NCBI RefSeq assembly: GCF_002078175.1
Contig: NZ_MWFK01000001.1
Location: 3,038,001 to 3,102,000 of the forward strand
From: Streptomyces sp. M41(2017)
Lineage (GTDB): Bacteria > Actinomycetota > Actinomycetes > Streptomycetales > Streptomycetaceae
Direction of reading: 5' to 3'
Length of the DNA stretch: 64,000 nt
Shown: one piece after another, positions 49,493 through 58,611 of the stretch
Layout of the letters: the number at the start of each line of letters is the position of its first letter
Numbering within the stretch: position 1 is the stretch's first letter
Position numbers and translations under genes: made by a program
Notes under the pieces: model-generated
Databases searched by the model: none
The model's input: only the letters and a program-made list of their open reading frames with translations
What the model was told of the DNA's origin: nothing

Positions 49493-50461
49493 GTGTTCGC
49501 TGCAGAACGTCGCCAATTGATCCTCGAAATGGTGCGAGCGAATGGGGCCGTGTCGCTCCGTGAGCTCGCCCGCGTCGTCCAGACCTCCGAAGTGACCGTA
49601 CGGCGGGACGTGCGCGCACTGGAGGCAGAAGGACTCCTCGACCGCCGGCACGGCGGTGCGGTATTGCCGGGCGGGTTCACGCGAGAGTCCGGCTTTCCGC
49701 AGAAATCACATCTCGCGACCGCCGAGAAGACGGCCATCGCCGATCTTGCCGCGGGTCTCGTCGAAGAGGGTGAGGCCATCGTGGTGGGGGCGGGCACCAC
49801 CACGCAGGAGCTGGCCCGCCGGCTCGCGCGCATCCCCGGCCTGACCGTCGTCACCAACTCCCTGCTGGTGGCCCAGGCGTTGGCCCATGCCAACCGTGTC
49901 GAGGTCGTCATGACCGGTGGCACGCTGCGCGGTTCCAACTACGCCCTGGTCGGATCGGGTGCCGAGCAGTCCCTCCAAGGGCTGCGCGTCTCCCGGGCGT
50001 TCCTCTCCGGGAGCGGTCTGACCGCCGAGCGCGGGCTCTCCACGTCCAACATGCTCTCGGCGTCCGTGGACCGCGCTCTGGTCCAGGCGGCCGCGGAGGT
50101 GGTGGTCCTCGCCGACCACACGAAGCTCGGCGCGGACACCATGTTCCAGACCGTGCCGACCGACCTGATCACCCGTCTGGTCACGGACGAGCCGCCCGCG
50201 CACGACGACCGCGCGGCCACCGAACTGCAGGCCCTGGCCGATCAGGGTGTCCAGATCGCGGTGGCCGGGTCATCGGCATCGGGCGGTGCGGGAGGGGACC
50301 CGCATCCGGCGGGGCGCCAGCAACGCCGGGACGTACCCCTCCCGGGACCGCGCCGCGGCCAGGTCGTACCGGGCTCGGGACCACAGCTACGCAGCGCGAC
50401 GGTGATGGGGGACCAGCCCCCGGCCGAAAGGGCACGGGTGGCCGACCTTCGACGTCGCTGA
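49493..50461 (+). CDS. DeoR/GlpR family transcriptional regulator
   Basis: The 322-residue regulator has the DeoR-type winged HTH at about 1-57: ERRQLILEMVRANGAVSLRE, then VVQTSEVTVRRDVRALEAEG and the RRHGGAV wing. The DeoRC sensor domain, an isomerase-like fold binding sugar phosphates, follows at about 75-235: AIVVGAGTTTQELARRL, VVTNSLLVAQAL and GGTLRGSNYALVG. A basic tail of about 80 residues lies beyond the usual end. GTG 49493 begins right at the conserved N-terminus. DeoR proteins often control (deoxy)nucleoside genes, so it is one candidate for the CTACGCGCGTAG regulator, but it has no such site before its own gene. Confidence 0.9.
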   Translation: MFAAERRQLILEMVRANGAVSLRELARVVQTSEVTVRRDVRALEAEGLLDRRHGGAVLPGGFTRESGFPQKSHLATAEKTAIADLAAGLVEEGEAIVVGAGTTTQELARRLARIPGLTVVTNSLLVAQALAHANRVEVVMTGGTLRGSNYALVGSGAEQSLQGLRVSRAFLSGSGLTAERGLSTSNMLSASVDRALVQAAAEVVVLADHTKLGADTMFQTVPTDLITRLVTDEPPAHDDRAATELQALADQGVQIAVAGSSASGGAGGDPHPAGRQQRRDVPLPGPRRGQVVPGSGPQLRSATVMGDQPPAERARVADLRRR

Positions 50462-50517
50462 GCGGTGCCGGCGGTCCGTGGAACGGACAGCGGGGCACCT
50501 TTCGCGCCCCGCCCGGC

Positions 50518-51171
50518 TCATGGCCGCAGACCACGCAGGGTCAGATTCAGCAGACGGTCGGCCAGCCCGGAGTCGTCCGGGGTTTCCTCCGCCGCCAGCG
50601 CGATCGCGTTGGTCAGCTGGAGGAGGTCACCGATCGACACGTCGTCGCGTACGGCGCCCGACTCCTGGGCGCGGAGCAGCAGGGCGCTGCCCGCCTCCCG
50701 CATCGGGCCGCTGCACCGGGCCAGATGCGAACCGTCGTCCCGCGCCGCCGACATGAGGGCGCGTGCGAGCCCGCGGTACTCACTCGCGTGGGTGACGATC
50801 GCGCGCAGCCAGTCCACCAGGGCGGTGCACGGCTGCGGGGCGTCCAGCAATGCGCGTGAGCGGCTCAGCAGGTCGCTCACGGCCTCCTCGAAGACCGCGC
50901 TCAGCAGTGCGTGCCGGTTCGGGAAGTGGCGGTAGAGCGTGCCGATGCCGACGCCCGCGCCGCGGGCCACCTCCTCCAAGGAGGCGTCCGTGCCGTGTTC
51001 GGCGAACGTGGACCGGGCCTCCGCCACCAGACGTCCGTAGTTGCGGCGGGCGTCCGCGCGCATGGCGCGTGGCGGTTCCCCGTCGGCGGGTCGCGGCCCC
51101 GGGTTCGGGTCCCGGGCGGGATCGGACGTGTCGGCCGGCTCCTGTGCGGTCGCGTTCACCGTCGCTGCCAT
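50518..51171 (-). CDS. TetR family transcriptional regulator
   Basis: The 217-residue regulator has a disordered Pro-rich N-terminus of about 35 residues, then the TetR HTH at about 41-90: RLVAEARSTFAEHGTDASLE, then VARGAGVGIGTLYRHFPNRH. A helical C-terminal ligand domain resembles the SbtR/TetR_C_33-like group. ATG 51171 is chosen with GAGAGG eight bases upstream; the frame stays open further up through repeat-rich DNA without support. It follows accA2 on the same strand, 471 bp downstream, separated by low-complexity repeats. In the S. coelicolor order I remember, no TetR gene sits here, so it may be a local insertion. The target is unknown. Confidence 0.87.
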   Translation of the reverse strand: MAATVNATAQEPADTSDPARDPNPGPRPADGEPPRAMRADARRNYGRLVAEARSTFAEHGTDASLEEVARGAGVGIGTLYRHFPNRHALLSAVFEEAVSDLLSRSRALLDAPQPCTALVDWLRAIVTHASEYRGLARALMSAARDDGSHLARCSGPMREAGSALLLRAQESGAVRDDVSIGDLLQLTNAIALAAEETPDDSGLADRLLNLTLRGLRP

Positions 51172-51642
51172 CTGACCTCTCTCGCCGGGGCCGACTCCCT
51201 CGCTCGGCCGGTCCCCAGGATGCCACTGGTCGTCGACCGGGTGGGCTCGGGCAGTACCCGGCATCTCGGGGCTTCGCCCCCGCCCCGGCTCCCGGCATTT
51301 GGTCCGGTGTCTGTCCGGTGGGGGGGCGCGCGGGTCCTCGCGCCCCTGGAGGGGCCCCGGGGTGGTGGGGCTTTGCCGCGGGTGGCACGGGGCTTTGACC
51401 CGGGCCGGCACCGGGCCGTGGTCTTCGCTGCCGGCCGGTGGGGGCTGGTCGCGCAGTTCCCCGCGCCCCTGGAGGGTCCCTGGGCAGCACCTCGCGTTCC
51501 GGGGCGTTGCCACGGGGAGGGTCCCCTGGACGGCACCCCGCGTTCCCGGGGCGTTGTCGCGCGACGCACTGCGCCCGGCGGGCCGCAGGTGCGGTGCCGG
51601 GCGCAGGGGAGTGGGTCGGGCAGGTGGCCCGAGCCGTGTCGG
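51172..51642. repeat. Repeat-rich intergenic region between TetR and accA2
   Basis: These 471 bp have no credible gene. They contain short imperfect repeats: GCGCCCCTGGAGGG (near 51340 and 51465), CGCGTTCC(C)GGGGCGTTG (near 51493 and 51538) and GGGGCTTTG-type units (near 51366 and 51398). CTGGTCGCGCAGTTCCCCGC near 51446 is a sequence I recognise as very common between streptomycete genes. The block probably grew by repeat expansion and includes the accA2 terminator. Confidence 0.6.
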
Positions 51643-53415
51643 TCAGTCCTTGATCTCGCAGATCGCGGCACCGGAGGTGATGGACGAGCCGACCTCCGCG
51701 AGCAGACCCTTGATGGTCCCGGAGCGGTGCGCGTTCAGCGGCTGCTCCATCTTCATGGCCTCCAGGACGACGACGAGGTCGCCCTCCTTGACCTCCTGGC
51801 CCTCCTCGACGGCCACCTTCACGATGGTGCCCTGCATCGGCGAGGCGAGCGTGTCGCCCGAGGCGGCCGGGCCGGACTTCTTCGCGGCCCGGCGCTTGGG
51901 CTTGGCGCCCGCGGCGAGACCGGTCCGGGCCAGGGACATGCCGAGGGAGACGGGCAGCGAGACCTCGAGGCGCTTGCCGCCGACCTCGACGACGACCGTC
52001 TCGCGGCCGGGCTCGTCGTCGGTCTCGCCCTCGGCCGGAGCGGCGAACGGCTTGATCTCGTTGACGAACTCGGTCTCGATCCAGCGGGTGTGGATCGTGA
52101 ACGGGTCGCTGGAACCGGTGAGTTCGGGAGCGAACGCCGGGTCCGTGACGACCGCGCGGTGGAACGGGATCGCCGTCGCCATGCCCTCGACGTCGAACTC
52201 GGCGAGCGCGCGCGAGGCCCGCTGGAGCGCCTGCTCACGGGTGGCGCCGGTGACGATCAGCTTGGCGAGCAGGGAGTCCCAGGCCGGGCCGATGACCGAC
52301 CCGGACTCGACGCCCGCGTCCAGCCGGACACCGGGGCCCGACGGCGGGGCGAAGGTCGTGACCGTACCGGGCGCCGGAAGGAAGTTGCGGCCCGGGTCCT
52401 CGCCGTTGATACGGAACTCGAAAGAGTGACCCCGCAGTTCGGGGTCGCCGTAACCGAGCTCCTCGCCGTCGGCGATACGGAACATCTCGCGCACCAGGTC
52501 GATGCCCGCGACCTCCTCGGTGACCGGGTGCTCCACCTGGAGACGGGTGTTGACCTCCAGGAAGGAGATCGTGCCGTCCGTGCCGACGAGGAACTCGACG
52601 GTTCCCGCGCCGACGTAGCCGGCCTCCTTCAGGATCGCCTTCGAGGAGTCGTACAGCTCCTGCACCTGGGCGTCCGAGAGGAAGGGGGCCGGGGCCTCTT
52701 CGACCAGCTTCTGGTGGCGGCGCTGGAGGGAGCAGTCACGCGTCGACACGACGACCACGTTGCCGTGGGTGTCGGCCAGGCACTGCGTCTCCACGTGCCG
52801 CGGCTTGTCGAGGTAGCGCTCGACGAAGCACTCGCCCCGGCCGAACGCCGCGACGGCCTCACGGACGGCCGACTCGTAGAGCTCCGGCACCTCTTCGAGG
52901 GTGCGGGCGACCTTCAGGCCGCGCCCGCCACCACCGAAGGCGGCCTTGATGGCGATCGGCAGGCCGTGCTGCTCGGCGAACGCGACGACCTCCTCGGCGC
53001 CCGACACCGGGTCCGGGGTGCCGGCCACCAGCGGGGCACCGGCGCGCTGCGCGATGTGCCGGGCGGCGACCTTGTCACCGAGGTCGCGGATGGCGTGCGG
53101 CGGCGGACCGATCCAGATCAGGCCCGCGTCGAGAACGGCCTGGGCGAACTCGGCGTTCTCGGAGAGAAATCCGTATCCGGGGTGGATGGCGTCCGCACCC
53201 GAGTCCTTGGCGGCCTGCAGCACCTTGGCGATGTCCAGGTAACTGGTGGCCGGGGTGTCACCGCCCAACGCGAACGCCTCGTCCGCCGCACGGACATGCA
53301 GAGCGTCCCGGTCCGGTTCCGCATACACGGCAACGCTCGCGATCCCGGCATCCCGGCACGCCCGGGCCACGCGGACAGCGATTTCGCCACGGTTGGCGAT
53401 GAGCACCTTGCGCAC
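51643..53415 (-). CDS. accA2: Acyl-CoA carboxylase alpha subunit (biotin carboxylase plus BCCP)
   Basis: The 590-residue subunit carboxylates its own biotin for acetyl-/propionyl-CoA carboxylase. Biotin carboxylase spans about 1-450: [20 protein letters not shown], the ATP-grasp loop [13 protein letters not shown] near 160, and [20 protein letters not shown] near 285. The BCCP domain is at the C-terminus with the biotinyl Lys in [10 protein letters not shown] near 555. Length equals that of S. coelicolor AccA1/AccA2 (590). GTG 53415 follows AAGGAGGG. Epsilon and beta subunit genes lie 3-5 kb away with birA, so the holoenzyme makes malonyl- or methylmalonyl-CoA for fatty acids and polyketides. 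A 33-bp-spaced direct repeat lies in its upstream region. Confidence 0.95.
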   Translation of the reverse strand: MRKVLIANRGEIAVRVARACRDAGIASVAVYAEPDRDALHVRAADEAFALGGDTPATSYLDIAKVLQAAKDSGADAIHPGYGFLSENAEFAQAVLDAGLIWIGPPPHAIRDLGDKVAARHIAQRAGAPLVAGTPDPVSGAEEVVAFAEQHGLPIAIKAAFGGGGRGLKVARTLEEVPELYESAVREAVAAFGRGECFVERYLDKPRHVETQCLADTHGNVVVVSTRDCSLQRRHQKLVEEAPAPFLSDAQVQELYDSSKAILKEAGYVGAGTVEFLVGTDGTISFLEVNTRLQVEHPVTEEVAGIDLVREMFRIADGEELGYGDPELRGHSFEFRINGEDPGRNFLPAPGTVTTFAPPSGPGVRLDAGVESGSVIGPAWDSLLAKLIVTGATREQALQRASRALAEFDVEGMATAIPFHRAVVTDPAFAPELTGSSDPFTIHTRWIETEFVNEIKPFAAPAEGETDDEPGRETVVVEVGGKRLEVSLPVSLGMSLARTGLAAGAKPKRRAAKKSGPAASGDTLASPMQGTIVKVAVEEGQEVKEGDLVVVLEAMKMEQPLNAHRSGTIKGLLAEVGSSITSGAAICEIKD

Positions 53416-53626
53416 GATGGCTCCCTCCTTGAAACAAGCCGAGTTTAGGGACAGCCAACACGACGTTTCGACCCGTCCCCGGTGGTGAGCTTGCCCACAC
53501 GGAGCGTGATACGAGGCTCGCCCTACCCGCGAAATCCCTTGTGGCACCGCAGCACGCAGGAGTCCTTGGCTGAACCCTAGCCCGCCGATGTGGTCAAGGT
53601 CTCTGTGGCTCCGTGCTGCGGCCCAC

Positions 53627-53671
53627 AACGATTCTTTGTGGAGTCCCTACGAATGGCCCAACGATTCTTTG
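53627..53671. promoter_or_regulatory. Direct repeat upstream of accA2 and the membrane protein gene
   Basis: AACGATTCTTTG occurs at 53627-53638 and again at 53660-53671, 33 bp apart, in the 345-bp region between the two divergent genes. The first copy sits in the dyad CACAACGATTCTTTGTG. It could bind a regulator of acyl-CoA carboxylase expression; no factor is identified. The rest of 53416-53760 shows no gene. Confidence 0.5.
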
Positions 53672-53686
53672 CCCTCGGCAGAACCC

Positions 53687-53715
53687 TTGTCCCGGGGTTT
53701 ACCCGTTAGTAGCGT
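53687..53715 (+). promoter_or_regulatory. Promoter of the membrane protein gene (-35 TTGTCC, -10 TAGCGT)
   Basis: TTGTCC (53687-53692) and TAGCGT (53710-53715) are separated by 17 bp, a good fit to vegetative streptomycete promoters. Transcription would begin near 53722, about 40 bp before the start codon. The dyad GTTCG-N8-CGAAC (53714-53731) overlaps the start site. Confidence 0.55.
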
Positions 53716-53760
53716 TCGGGATGTCTCGAACGTACTTGGGGTAACAGCACGCGGAAGTGG

Positions 53761-54363
53761 GTGGGACCGGTGGTGCGCAGACCGGTGGCATGGGTGACGG
53801 CGCTCGTGCTCTTCGCGGAGGCGATCGGCGTCGCGCTCCTCAACTGGTTCCTCGGCGTGGTCGTGGACCGTCAGGACATGTCCTTGGCGGGGCTCGACTC
53901 CGACACGATGGCCGTCTCGTCGAAGATCGGCGGCCTGGTCTTCGGCCTGTACTTCGTCGCGTGTGCCGTGTCCGCGCTGCTGGTCGGCGTACGCGACCGC
54001 GCGCCCGGTCTCGTCGGGCGTGTCCTGCTGATCAGCGCCGCGGTGGTGCACGCCCTGCTGGGCGCCTTCACGGTGGGCCTGGTCGGCTGGGGCGCCTTCG
54101 TCTTCATGATGGTCGTGCTGGGCCTGATCGTGTTCACCCTCCTGGCGTACGACCGCCGGGAGGCGGGCCCGGTCGACGCCGTACCGCCCGGTGGCGGAGG
54201 GGACGGCGAGGGCCTCCGGCGCGAGGACGGTGCCGGACAGGGCGCAGGCCAGGGAGGGACCGTCGACCTGGGGAAGGACGCCGGCGACGGCGGCCAAGGG
54301 GGTGTCAGGCACGGCGACGGAGGAACCGCCGTCGTCCCGCCGCCCGCTCCCTCGGCCTCCTGA
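53761..54363 (+). CDS. Four-helix membrane protein of unknown function
   Basis: The 200-residue protein has four hydrophobic segments (about 10-30, 55-78, 87-107 and 110-130), followed by a 70-residue Gly/Asp/Pro-rich cytoplasmic tail. The sequence VALLNWFLGVVVDRQDMSLAG near 24-44 lies in the first outer loop. I know it as a conserved streptomycete protein next to the acyl-CoA carboxylase genes, without assigned function. Start GTG 53761 or GTG 53773; the latter begins at MRRPVAWV. A good promoter lies 45 bp upstream. It is divergent from accA2 and convergent with the Maf gene. Confidence 0.8.
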   Translation: MGPVVRRPVAWVTALVLFAEAIGVALLNWFLGVVVDRQDMSLAGLDSDTMAVSSKIGGLVFGLYFVACAVSALLVGVRDRAPGLVGRVLLISAAVVHALLGAFTVGLVGWGAFVFMMVVLGLIVFTLLAYDRREAGPVDAVPPGGGGDGEGLRREDGAGQGAGQGGTVDLGKDAGDGGQGGVRHGDGGTAVVPPPAPSAS

Positions 54364-54392
54364 GCGGGGGCTCCCCGCCCGGCGGAGAGCCT

Positions 54393-55013
54393 CTACTTGT
54401 CCTGCGGTGCCCACAACTCCGTGATGCCCACGCCCAGTTCGGCGAGCAGCTTGCGCACCAGCGGCAGCGAGATGCCGATCACGTTGCCGTGGTCGCCGTC
54501 GATGCCCTCGATGAACGGGGCCGACCGGCCGTCGAGCGTGAACGCGCCCGCCACGTACAGGGGTTCGCCCGACGCGACGTACGCGGCGACTTCCGCGTCC
54601 GTCGGCTCGCCGAAGCGGACGACCGTGGACGCCGTGGCGGACACCCAGCGCTTGCTCGCCGTGTCCCAGACGCAGTGCCCCGTCTGGAGCGTGCCCGCCC
54701 GGCCGCGCATCGCCTTCCAGCGCGCCGTCGCCTCCTCGGCGTCGGCGGGCTTGCCGAGCGCCTCGCCGTCCAGGTCCAGCACCGAGTCGCAGCCGATCAC
54801 CAGCGCGCCCTGGACCTCCGGGCGGGCCGCCACGACGGAGGCCTTCGCCTCGGCCAGCGCGAGGGCGAGTTCGGCGGGGGTGGGCGCGGTGACGGCGTCC
54901 TCGTCGACCCCGCTCACGATCACCTCGGGGGCGAGTCCGGCCTGCCGCAGCAGGTTGAGCCGGGCGGGGGACTGCGAAGCGAGCACGAGACGGCGGCGCG
55001 GCTGATCGGTCAT
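54393..55013 (-). CDS. Maf-like nucleotide pyrophosphatase
   Basis: The 206-residue Maf/Ham1-fold enzyme hydrolyses non-canonical or modified nucleoside triphosphates, such as methylated UTP, CTP or dTTP, to monophosphates. The substrate loop is [18 protein letters not shown] at about 9-26, with SPAR matching the SxxR signature, and the metal-binding acidic motif is [18 protein letters not shown] near 88-105. [13 protein letters not shown] near 175 is the late conserved loop. ATG 55013 is followed by a basic stretch. It lies on the same strand as the carboxylase epsilon and beta genes further upstream and is convergent with the membrane protein gene, a neighbourhood conserved in streptomycetes as I recall. 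Confidence 0.9.
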   Translation of the reverse strand: MTDQPRRRLVLASQSPARLNLLRQAGLAPEVIVSGVDEDAVTAPTPAELALALAEAKASVVAARPEVQGALVIGCDSVLDLDGEALGKPADAEEATARWKAMRGRAGTLQTGHCVWDTASKRWVSATASTVVRFGEPTDAEVAAYVASGEPLYVAGAFTLDGRSAPFIEGIDGDHGNVIGISLPLVRKLLAELGVGITELWAPQDK

Positions 55014-55077
55014 GCCGTTCAGGGTATCGGCGCCGATCGGCCCGTGCGCCGGCCGCCGTTGATCGGCCCCGGAGCGT

Positions 55078-55206
55078 TCAGCGCACCCCCAGCACGATCA
55101 TCGCGACCACCATGGCCAGCGCCATGAGAACCCCCAGGCGCCGCAACATGGTCTGCATGTCGCGGAGCTCCTTGGGCGGCTCGTTCTCCGGGTCGGACCA
55201 CAGCAT
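55078..55206 (-). CDS. 42-residue single-pass membrane protein
   Basis: The small protein begins [20 protein letters not shown], an acidic amphipathic stretch. It ends in one hydrophobic helix ([18 protein letters not shown]) that reaches the C-terminus, so it is a tail-anchored peptide. ATG 55206 is chosen because the acidic start is the part I remember as conserved in streptomycetes next to Maf and the carboxylase genes; an in-frame ATG at 55275 would add 23 residues. The frame lies 64 bp upstream of Maf on the same strand. Its role is unknown; association with the membrane or with a partner protein is the only inference. Confidence 0.65.
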   Translation of the reverse strand: MLWSDPENEPPKELRDMQTMLRRLGVLMALAMVVAMIVLGVR

Positions 55207-55334
55207 GTCCTCGATCGTGCGACGGCCGCGCCGCCGGGCGCCTGAGTACGCGTACTCAACTTGCGCACGCCACACGTAAACGGTTCTCCAGTTCCCTTAG
55301 TGCCGTCCATGCTGCTACGGTCGTGGTCCTAGCT

Positions 55335-55355
55335 AAAGGGACTACAGTCCCCTTT
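55335..55355. promoter_or_regulatory. Inverted repeat upstream of the GDSL pseudogene
   Basis: AAAGGGACT (55335-55343) and AGTCCCCTTT (55346-55355) form a near-perfect dyad with a 2-nt centre and one extra C, 26 bp before the ATG at 55381. It could be an operator or a small terminator. Confidence 0.4.
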
Positions 55356-55380
55356 GGGTGACTCGGGAGAGGGAACCGTC

Positions 55381-56520
55381 ATGTTCACCACCGCCTGGAC
55401 CGCACCGCCCCAGCTCCCCGCGGAAGGCTTCACCCCGAACTGGTCGCGCGAGGGCTTCTGGCGCCAGTCGCTGCGCCAGGCCGTCCGCCTCACCGCGGGA
55501 GGCGACCGGCTGCGCGTACGGCTCTCCAACGCGTACGGCACCTCGCCCCTGCGCATAGCGGGCGCCACCGTCGCCCGCACCGCCCGCGGAGCCGCCGTCG
55601 AGCCGGGCTCGGTGCGCCGGCTCACCTTCGCGGGGGCGGCCGACGCCGTGGTCCCGGCCCGCGCCGACCTCCTCAGCGATCCCGTCGAACTGTCGCTGGA
55701 GCGGCTGGAGTCGGTGACCGTCACCCTGCACCTCGACGCGGTGACCGGGCCCGCCACCTTCCACGCACAGGCCTTCGCGACCAGTCACCGGGGTACCGGG
55801 GACCGACTCCACGACGTCGAGGGGCACGGCTTCACGGAGGCCACCGAGTCCTGGTAATTCCTGTCCGCCGTCGAGGTCGACGCGGGCGGACGCGGAGACG
55901 GGGTCGCCCTCTTCGGCGACTCCATCGTGGACGGCTTCGGCTCCACGCCGGGCGCGAACCGGCGTTGGTCCGACCGGCTCGCCGAACGCACCGGCCGGCC
56001 CGTCCTGAACGCCGGTATCGGCGGCAACCTGCTGCTCAACGACTCGGCCTGGTACGGCGAGAAGGGCGTCCACCGGCTCGACCGGGACGTCCTCGGACAC
56101 CCGGGCGTGGACACCCTCGTCGTCCTCCAGGGCGTCAACGACATCGGCTTCAGCGAGACGGACGACCAGCCGACCTACCGGCCCGCCCCGGTCGTCGAGG
56201 CCGACGACCTCATCGCCGGGTATCGCGAGCTGATCCACCGGGCCCGCGCCCGCGGACTGCGGGTGATCGGAGCGAACCTGCTGCCCTTCGGCGGCTCCGA
56301 CCACTGGGGCGAGCACGCGGCGAAGGTCGCTCACGAGGTCGACGCGTGGATGCGCGACCCGGCGCACGGCGCGTGGGACGCGGTCGTCGACCTGAACCGT
56401 GCCCTGGCCGACCCGTCGGACCCGGACCGGCTGCACCCCGCGTACGACTTCGGCGACCACCTGCACCCGGGCGACGCCGGATACGCGGTGATGGCCGAGG
56501 CCGTCGCGAAGATCCTCTGA
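55381..56520 (+). pseudogene. GDSL/SGNH hydrolase interrupted by an in-frame TAA
   Basis: One continuous frame encodes a secretory-type SGNH hydrolase without signal peptide. The N-terminal jelly-roll part runs MFTTAWTAPPQLPAEGF to residues near 158, then a TAA at 55855-55857 interrupts it. The same frame continues with FLSAVEVDAGGRGDGVAL and the block I motif FGDSIVDGFG, block III LQGVNDIGFSE near 250 and the catalytic DHLHPGDAGYAVMAEA near the end. No frameshift is needed, only TAA in place of a Tyr codon (TAC/TAT). The nearest downstream start (GTG 55927) lies after the catalytic Ser, so reinitiation would give a dead protein. A sequencing error or stop read-through are the alternatives. 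Confidence 0.82.
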
Positions 56521-56539
56521 GGGTCCTGTCCCAGGTCGT

Positions 56540-56635
56540 GTCCGCAACGTCTCGCCTGCCCGGCGACGCCTGGCACGAGCTCTCGCACCTGACGCGCGGG
56601 GCCGCCCTCCGGGCGGACGACGCGACCTTGCGGAC
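56540..56635. repeat. Intergenic element with terminal inverted repeats, copy 2
   Basis: The left end GTCCGCAACGTCTCGCC (56540-56556) and the inverted right end GTCCGCAAGGTCGCGTC (complement of 56619-56635) form terminal repeats. Left and right ends match copy 1 at 28975-29175; the interior is shorter. It lies between convergent genes, and the TAG stop of the epsilon-subunit gene begins six bases beyond its right end, exactly as at copy 1. Confidence 0.65.
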
Positions 56636-56640
56636 GCCCC

Positions 56641-56850
56641 CTAACCGGGCCAGTACGTCCGCCCCCAGGCCGTCGCGCCCGGCTGCGGAAGCCGGTGCGC
56701 GGCGACCCGGGCCGGGTCGGACCAGGAGTCGCGCGGCCGGGGCGCGCCCGACGGCTCGGCGGCCGCCGCCGCGGCACGCGCGCGGACCACCGCCAGGGTG
56801 GCGGCCAGCTCCTCCGGGGTCGGATTGCCCCGTACGACCTTGATCGTCAT
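56641..56850 (-). CDS. Acyl-CoA carboxylase epsilon subunit
   Basis: The 69-residue protein has the actinobacterial AccE/PccE pattern: IKVVRGNPTPEELAATLAVV at about 3-22, an Ala-rich helix, and the C-terminal W-rich end RPRDSWSDPARVAAHRLP with WGRTYWPG. The epsilon subunit binds the beta subunit and stimulates the alpha-beta complex. ATG 56850 lies 33 bp after the beta subunit stop on the same strand, so the two are cotranscribed. Its stop codon directly abuts the right end of a repeat element. Probably PccE, since the beta subunit resembles PccB. Confidence 0.92.
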   Translation of the reverse strand: MTIKVVRGNPTPEELAATLAVVRARAAAAAAEPSGAPRPRDSWSDPARVAAHRLPQPGATAWGRTYWPG

Positions 56851-56883
56851 GTCTAGCTCCCAGGGGTCGGGGCGTGCGGCGGT

Positions 56884-58476
56884 CTAGAGCGGGATGTTGC
56901 CGTGCTTCTTCGGAGGAAGTGATGCCCGCTTCGTCCGCAGCTGACGCAGACCGCGGACGACGTGCGCACGGGTCTGCGACGGCATGATCACGCCGTCGAT
57001 GTAACCGCGCTCGGCCGCCGTGTACGGGTTCAGCAGCGCGTCCTCGTACTCCTGGATCAGCCGGGCACGGGTGCCTTCCTGATCCTCGGCGGCGGCGATC
57101 GTGCGGCGGTGCAGGATGTTCACCGCGCCCTGCGCGCCCATCACCGCGATCTGCGCGGTCGGCCACGCCAGGTTGAGGTCGGCGCCCAGGTGCTTGGAGC
57201 CCATGACGTCGTACGCGCCGCCGAACGCCTTGCGGGTGATGACCGTGATCAGCGGGACGGTCGCCTCCGCGTAGGCGTAGATCAGCTTGGCGCCGCGCCG
57301 GATGATGCCGGTGTGCTCCTGATCGACACCCGGGAGGAAGCCGGGCACGTCCACGAACGTGAGGACGGGCACGTTGAACGCGTCGCAGGTGCGGACGAAC
57401 CGTGCCGCCTTCTCGCTCGCGTCGATGTCCAGACAGCCGGCGAACTGCATCGGCTGGTTCGCGACGATGCCCACCGGACGGCCCTCGACCCGGCCGAAGC
57501 CGGTCAGAATGTTCGGCGCGAACAGCGGCTGCGTCTCGAAGAACTCGGCGTCGTCCAGGACGTGTTCGATCACCGTGTGCATGTCGTACGGCTGGTTCGC
57601 GCTGTCCGGCACGATGGTGTCCAGCTCACGGTCCTCGTCCGTGAGGGTGAGGTCCGCCTCCTCCGGGAACGCCGGCGCCTCGCTGAGGTTGTTGGACGGC
57701 AGGTACGACAGCAGCTGCTTGACGTACTCGATGGCGTCCTTCTCGTCACCCGCCATGTGATGGGCCACGCCCGACACGGCGTTGTGGGTGCGGGCGCCGC
57801 CCAGCTCCTCGAAGCCGACGTCCTCGCCCGTCACCGTCTTGATGACGTCGGGACCCGTGATGAACATGTGCGAGGTCTGGTCGACCATGACCGTGAAGTC
57901 GGTGATGGCGGGGGAGTACACCGCACCGCCCGCACAGGGGCCGACGACCAGGCTGATCTGCGGAATGACGCCCGACGCGTGGGTGTTCCGGCGGAAGATC
58001 TCGCCGTACATGCCCAGCGCGCTGACGCCTTCCTGGATCCGCGCGCCGCCCGAGTCGTTGATGCCGATGACCGGACAGCCGGTCTTCAGGGCGAAGTCCA
58101 TGACCTTCATGATCTTCTGCCCGTAGACCTCGCCGAGGGCACCGCCGAAGACGGTGAAGTCCTGCGAGAACACGGCGACCGGGCGGCCGTCGACCGTGCC
58201 GTAGCCCGTGACGACGCCGTCGCCGTACGGACGGTTCTGCTCCAGGCCGAAGTCGGTGGAGCGGTGCCGGGCGAACTCGTCGAACTCCACGAAGGAGTCC
58301 TCGTCCATCAGCAGGTCGATGCGCTCACGGGCCGTCAGTTTGCCCTTGGCGTGCTGCTTTTCGACGGCGCGCTCCGAGCCGGCGTGCGTCGCCTCCTGGA
58401 TGCGGCGCTGCAGGTCCGCGAGTTTGCCCGCGGTGGTGTGGATGTCGGGGTGGTGCAGCTCTTCCGGCTCGGACAT
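56884..58476 (-). CDS. pccB: Acyl-CoA carboxylase beta subunit (propionyl-CoA carboxylase type)
   Basis: The 530-residue carboxyltransferase moves CO2 from carboxybiotin to propionyl- or acetyl-CoA. Two crotonase-like halves are present. The N-half has [17 protein letters not shown] near 138-154 and [15 protein letters not shown] near 180-194. The C-half has [20 protein letters not shown] near 380-399 and [19 protein letters not shown] near 420-438, with the specificity Asp near 422 in the AYDVM segment that I associate with PccB-type substrate choice. Length equals S. coelicolor PccB (530). The epsilon subunit gene follows 33 bp later, and birA is divergent 135 bp upstream. The alpha subunit is encoded at 51.6-53.4 kb. 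Confidence 0.94.
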   Translation of the reverse strand: MSEPEELHHPDIHTTAGKLADLQRRIQEATHAGSERAVEKQHAKGKLTARERIDLLMDEDSFVEFDEFARHRSTDFGLEQNRPYGDGVVTGYGTVDGRPVAVFSQDFTVFGGALGEVYGQKIMKVMDFALKTGCPVIGINDSGGARIQEGVSALGMYGEIFRRNTHASGVIPQISLVVGPCAGGAVYSPAITDFTVMVDQTSHMFITGPDVIKTVTGEDVGFEELGGARTHNAVSGVAHHMAGDEKDAIEYVKQLLSYLPSNNLSEAPAFPEEADLTLTDEDRELDTIVPDSANQPYDMHTVIEHVLDDAEFFETQPLFAPNILTGFGRVEGRPVGIVANQPMQFAGCLDIDASEKAARFVRTCDAFNVPVLTFVDVPGFLPGVDQEHTGIIRRGAKLIYAYAEATVPLITVITRKAFGGAYDVMGSKHLGADLNLAWPTAQIAVMGAQGAVNILHRRTIAAAEDQEGTRARLIQEYEDALLNPYTAAERGYIDGVIMPSQTRAHVVRGLRQLRTKRASLPPKKHGNIPL

Positions 58477-58611
58477 CGGGATGCGGCTCCCTGCCTGCTC
58501 TAAGGGGACGTGAGGGGCGGTGCTCAGAAGGGGGACTTGCTACTCATCCGTAGCGTAGTGCTGTGGCTACCGTTCGGCAGTGCGGCGTTTACCACACCTA
58601 GGCTGGGTTGC

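Noticed and set aside
55342..56547. 401-codon minus-strand frame over the GDSL locus
   Set aside because: The plus strand carries recognisable SGNH motifs. The minus frame is Val/Gly/Arg-rich shadow sequence, although it is not interrupted.
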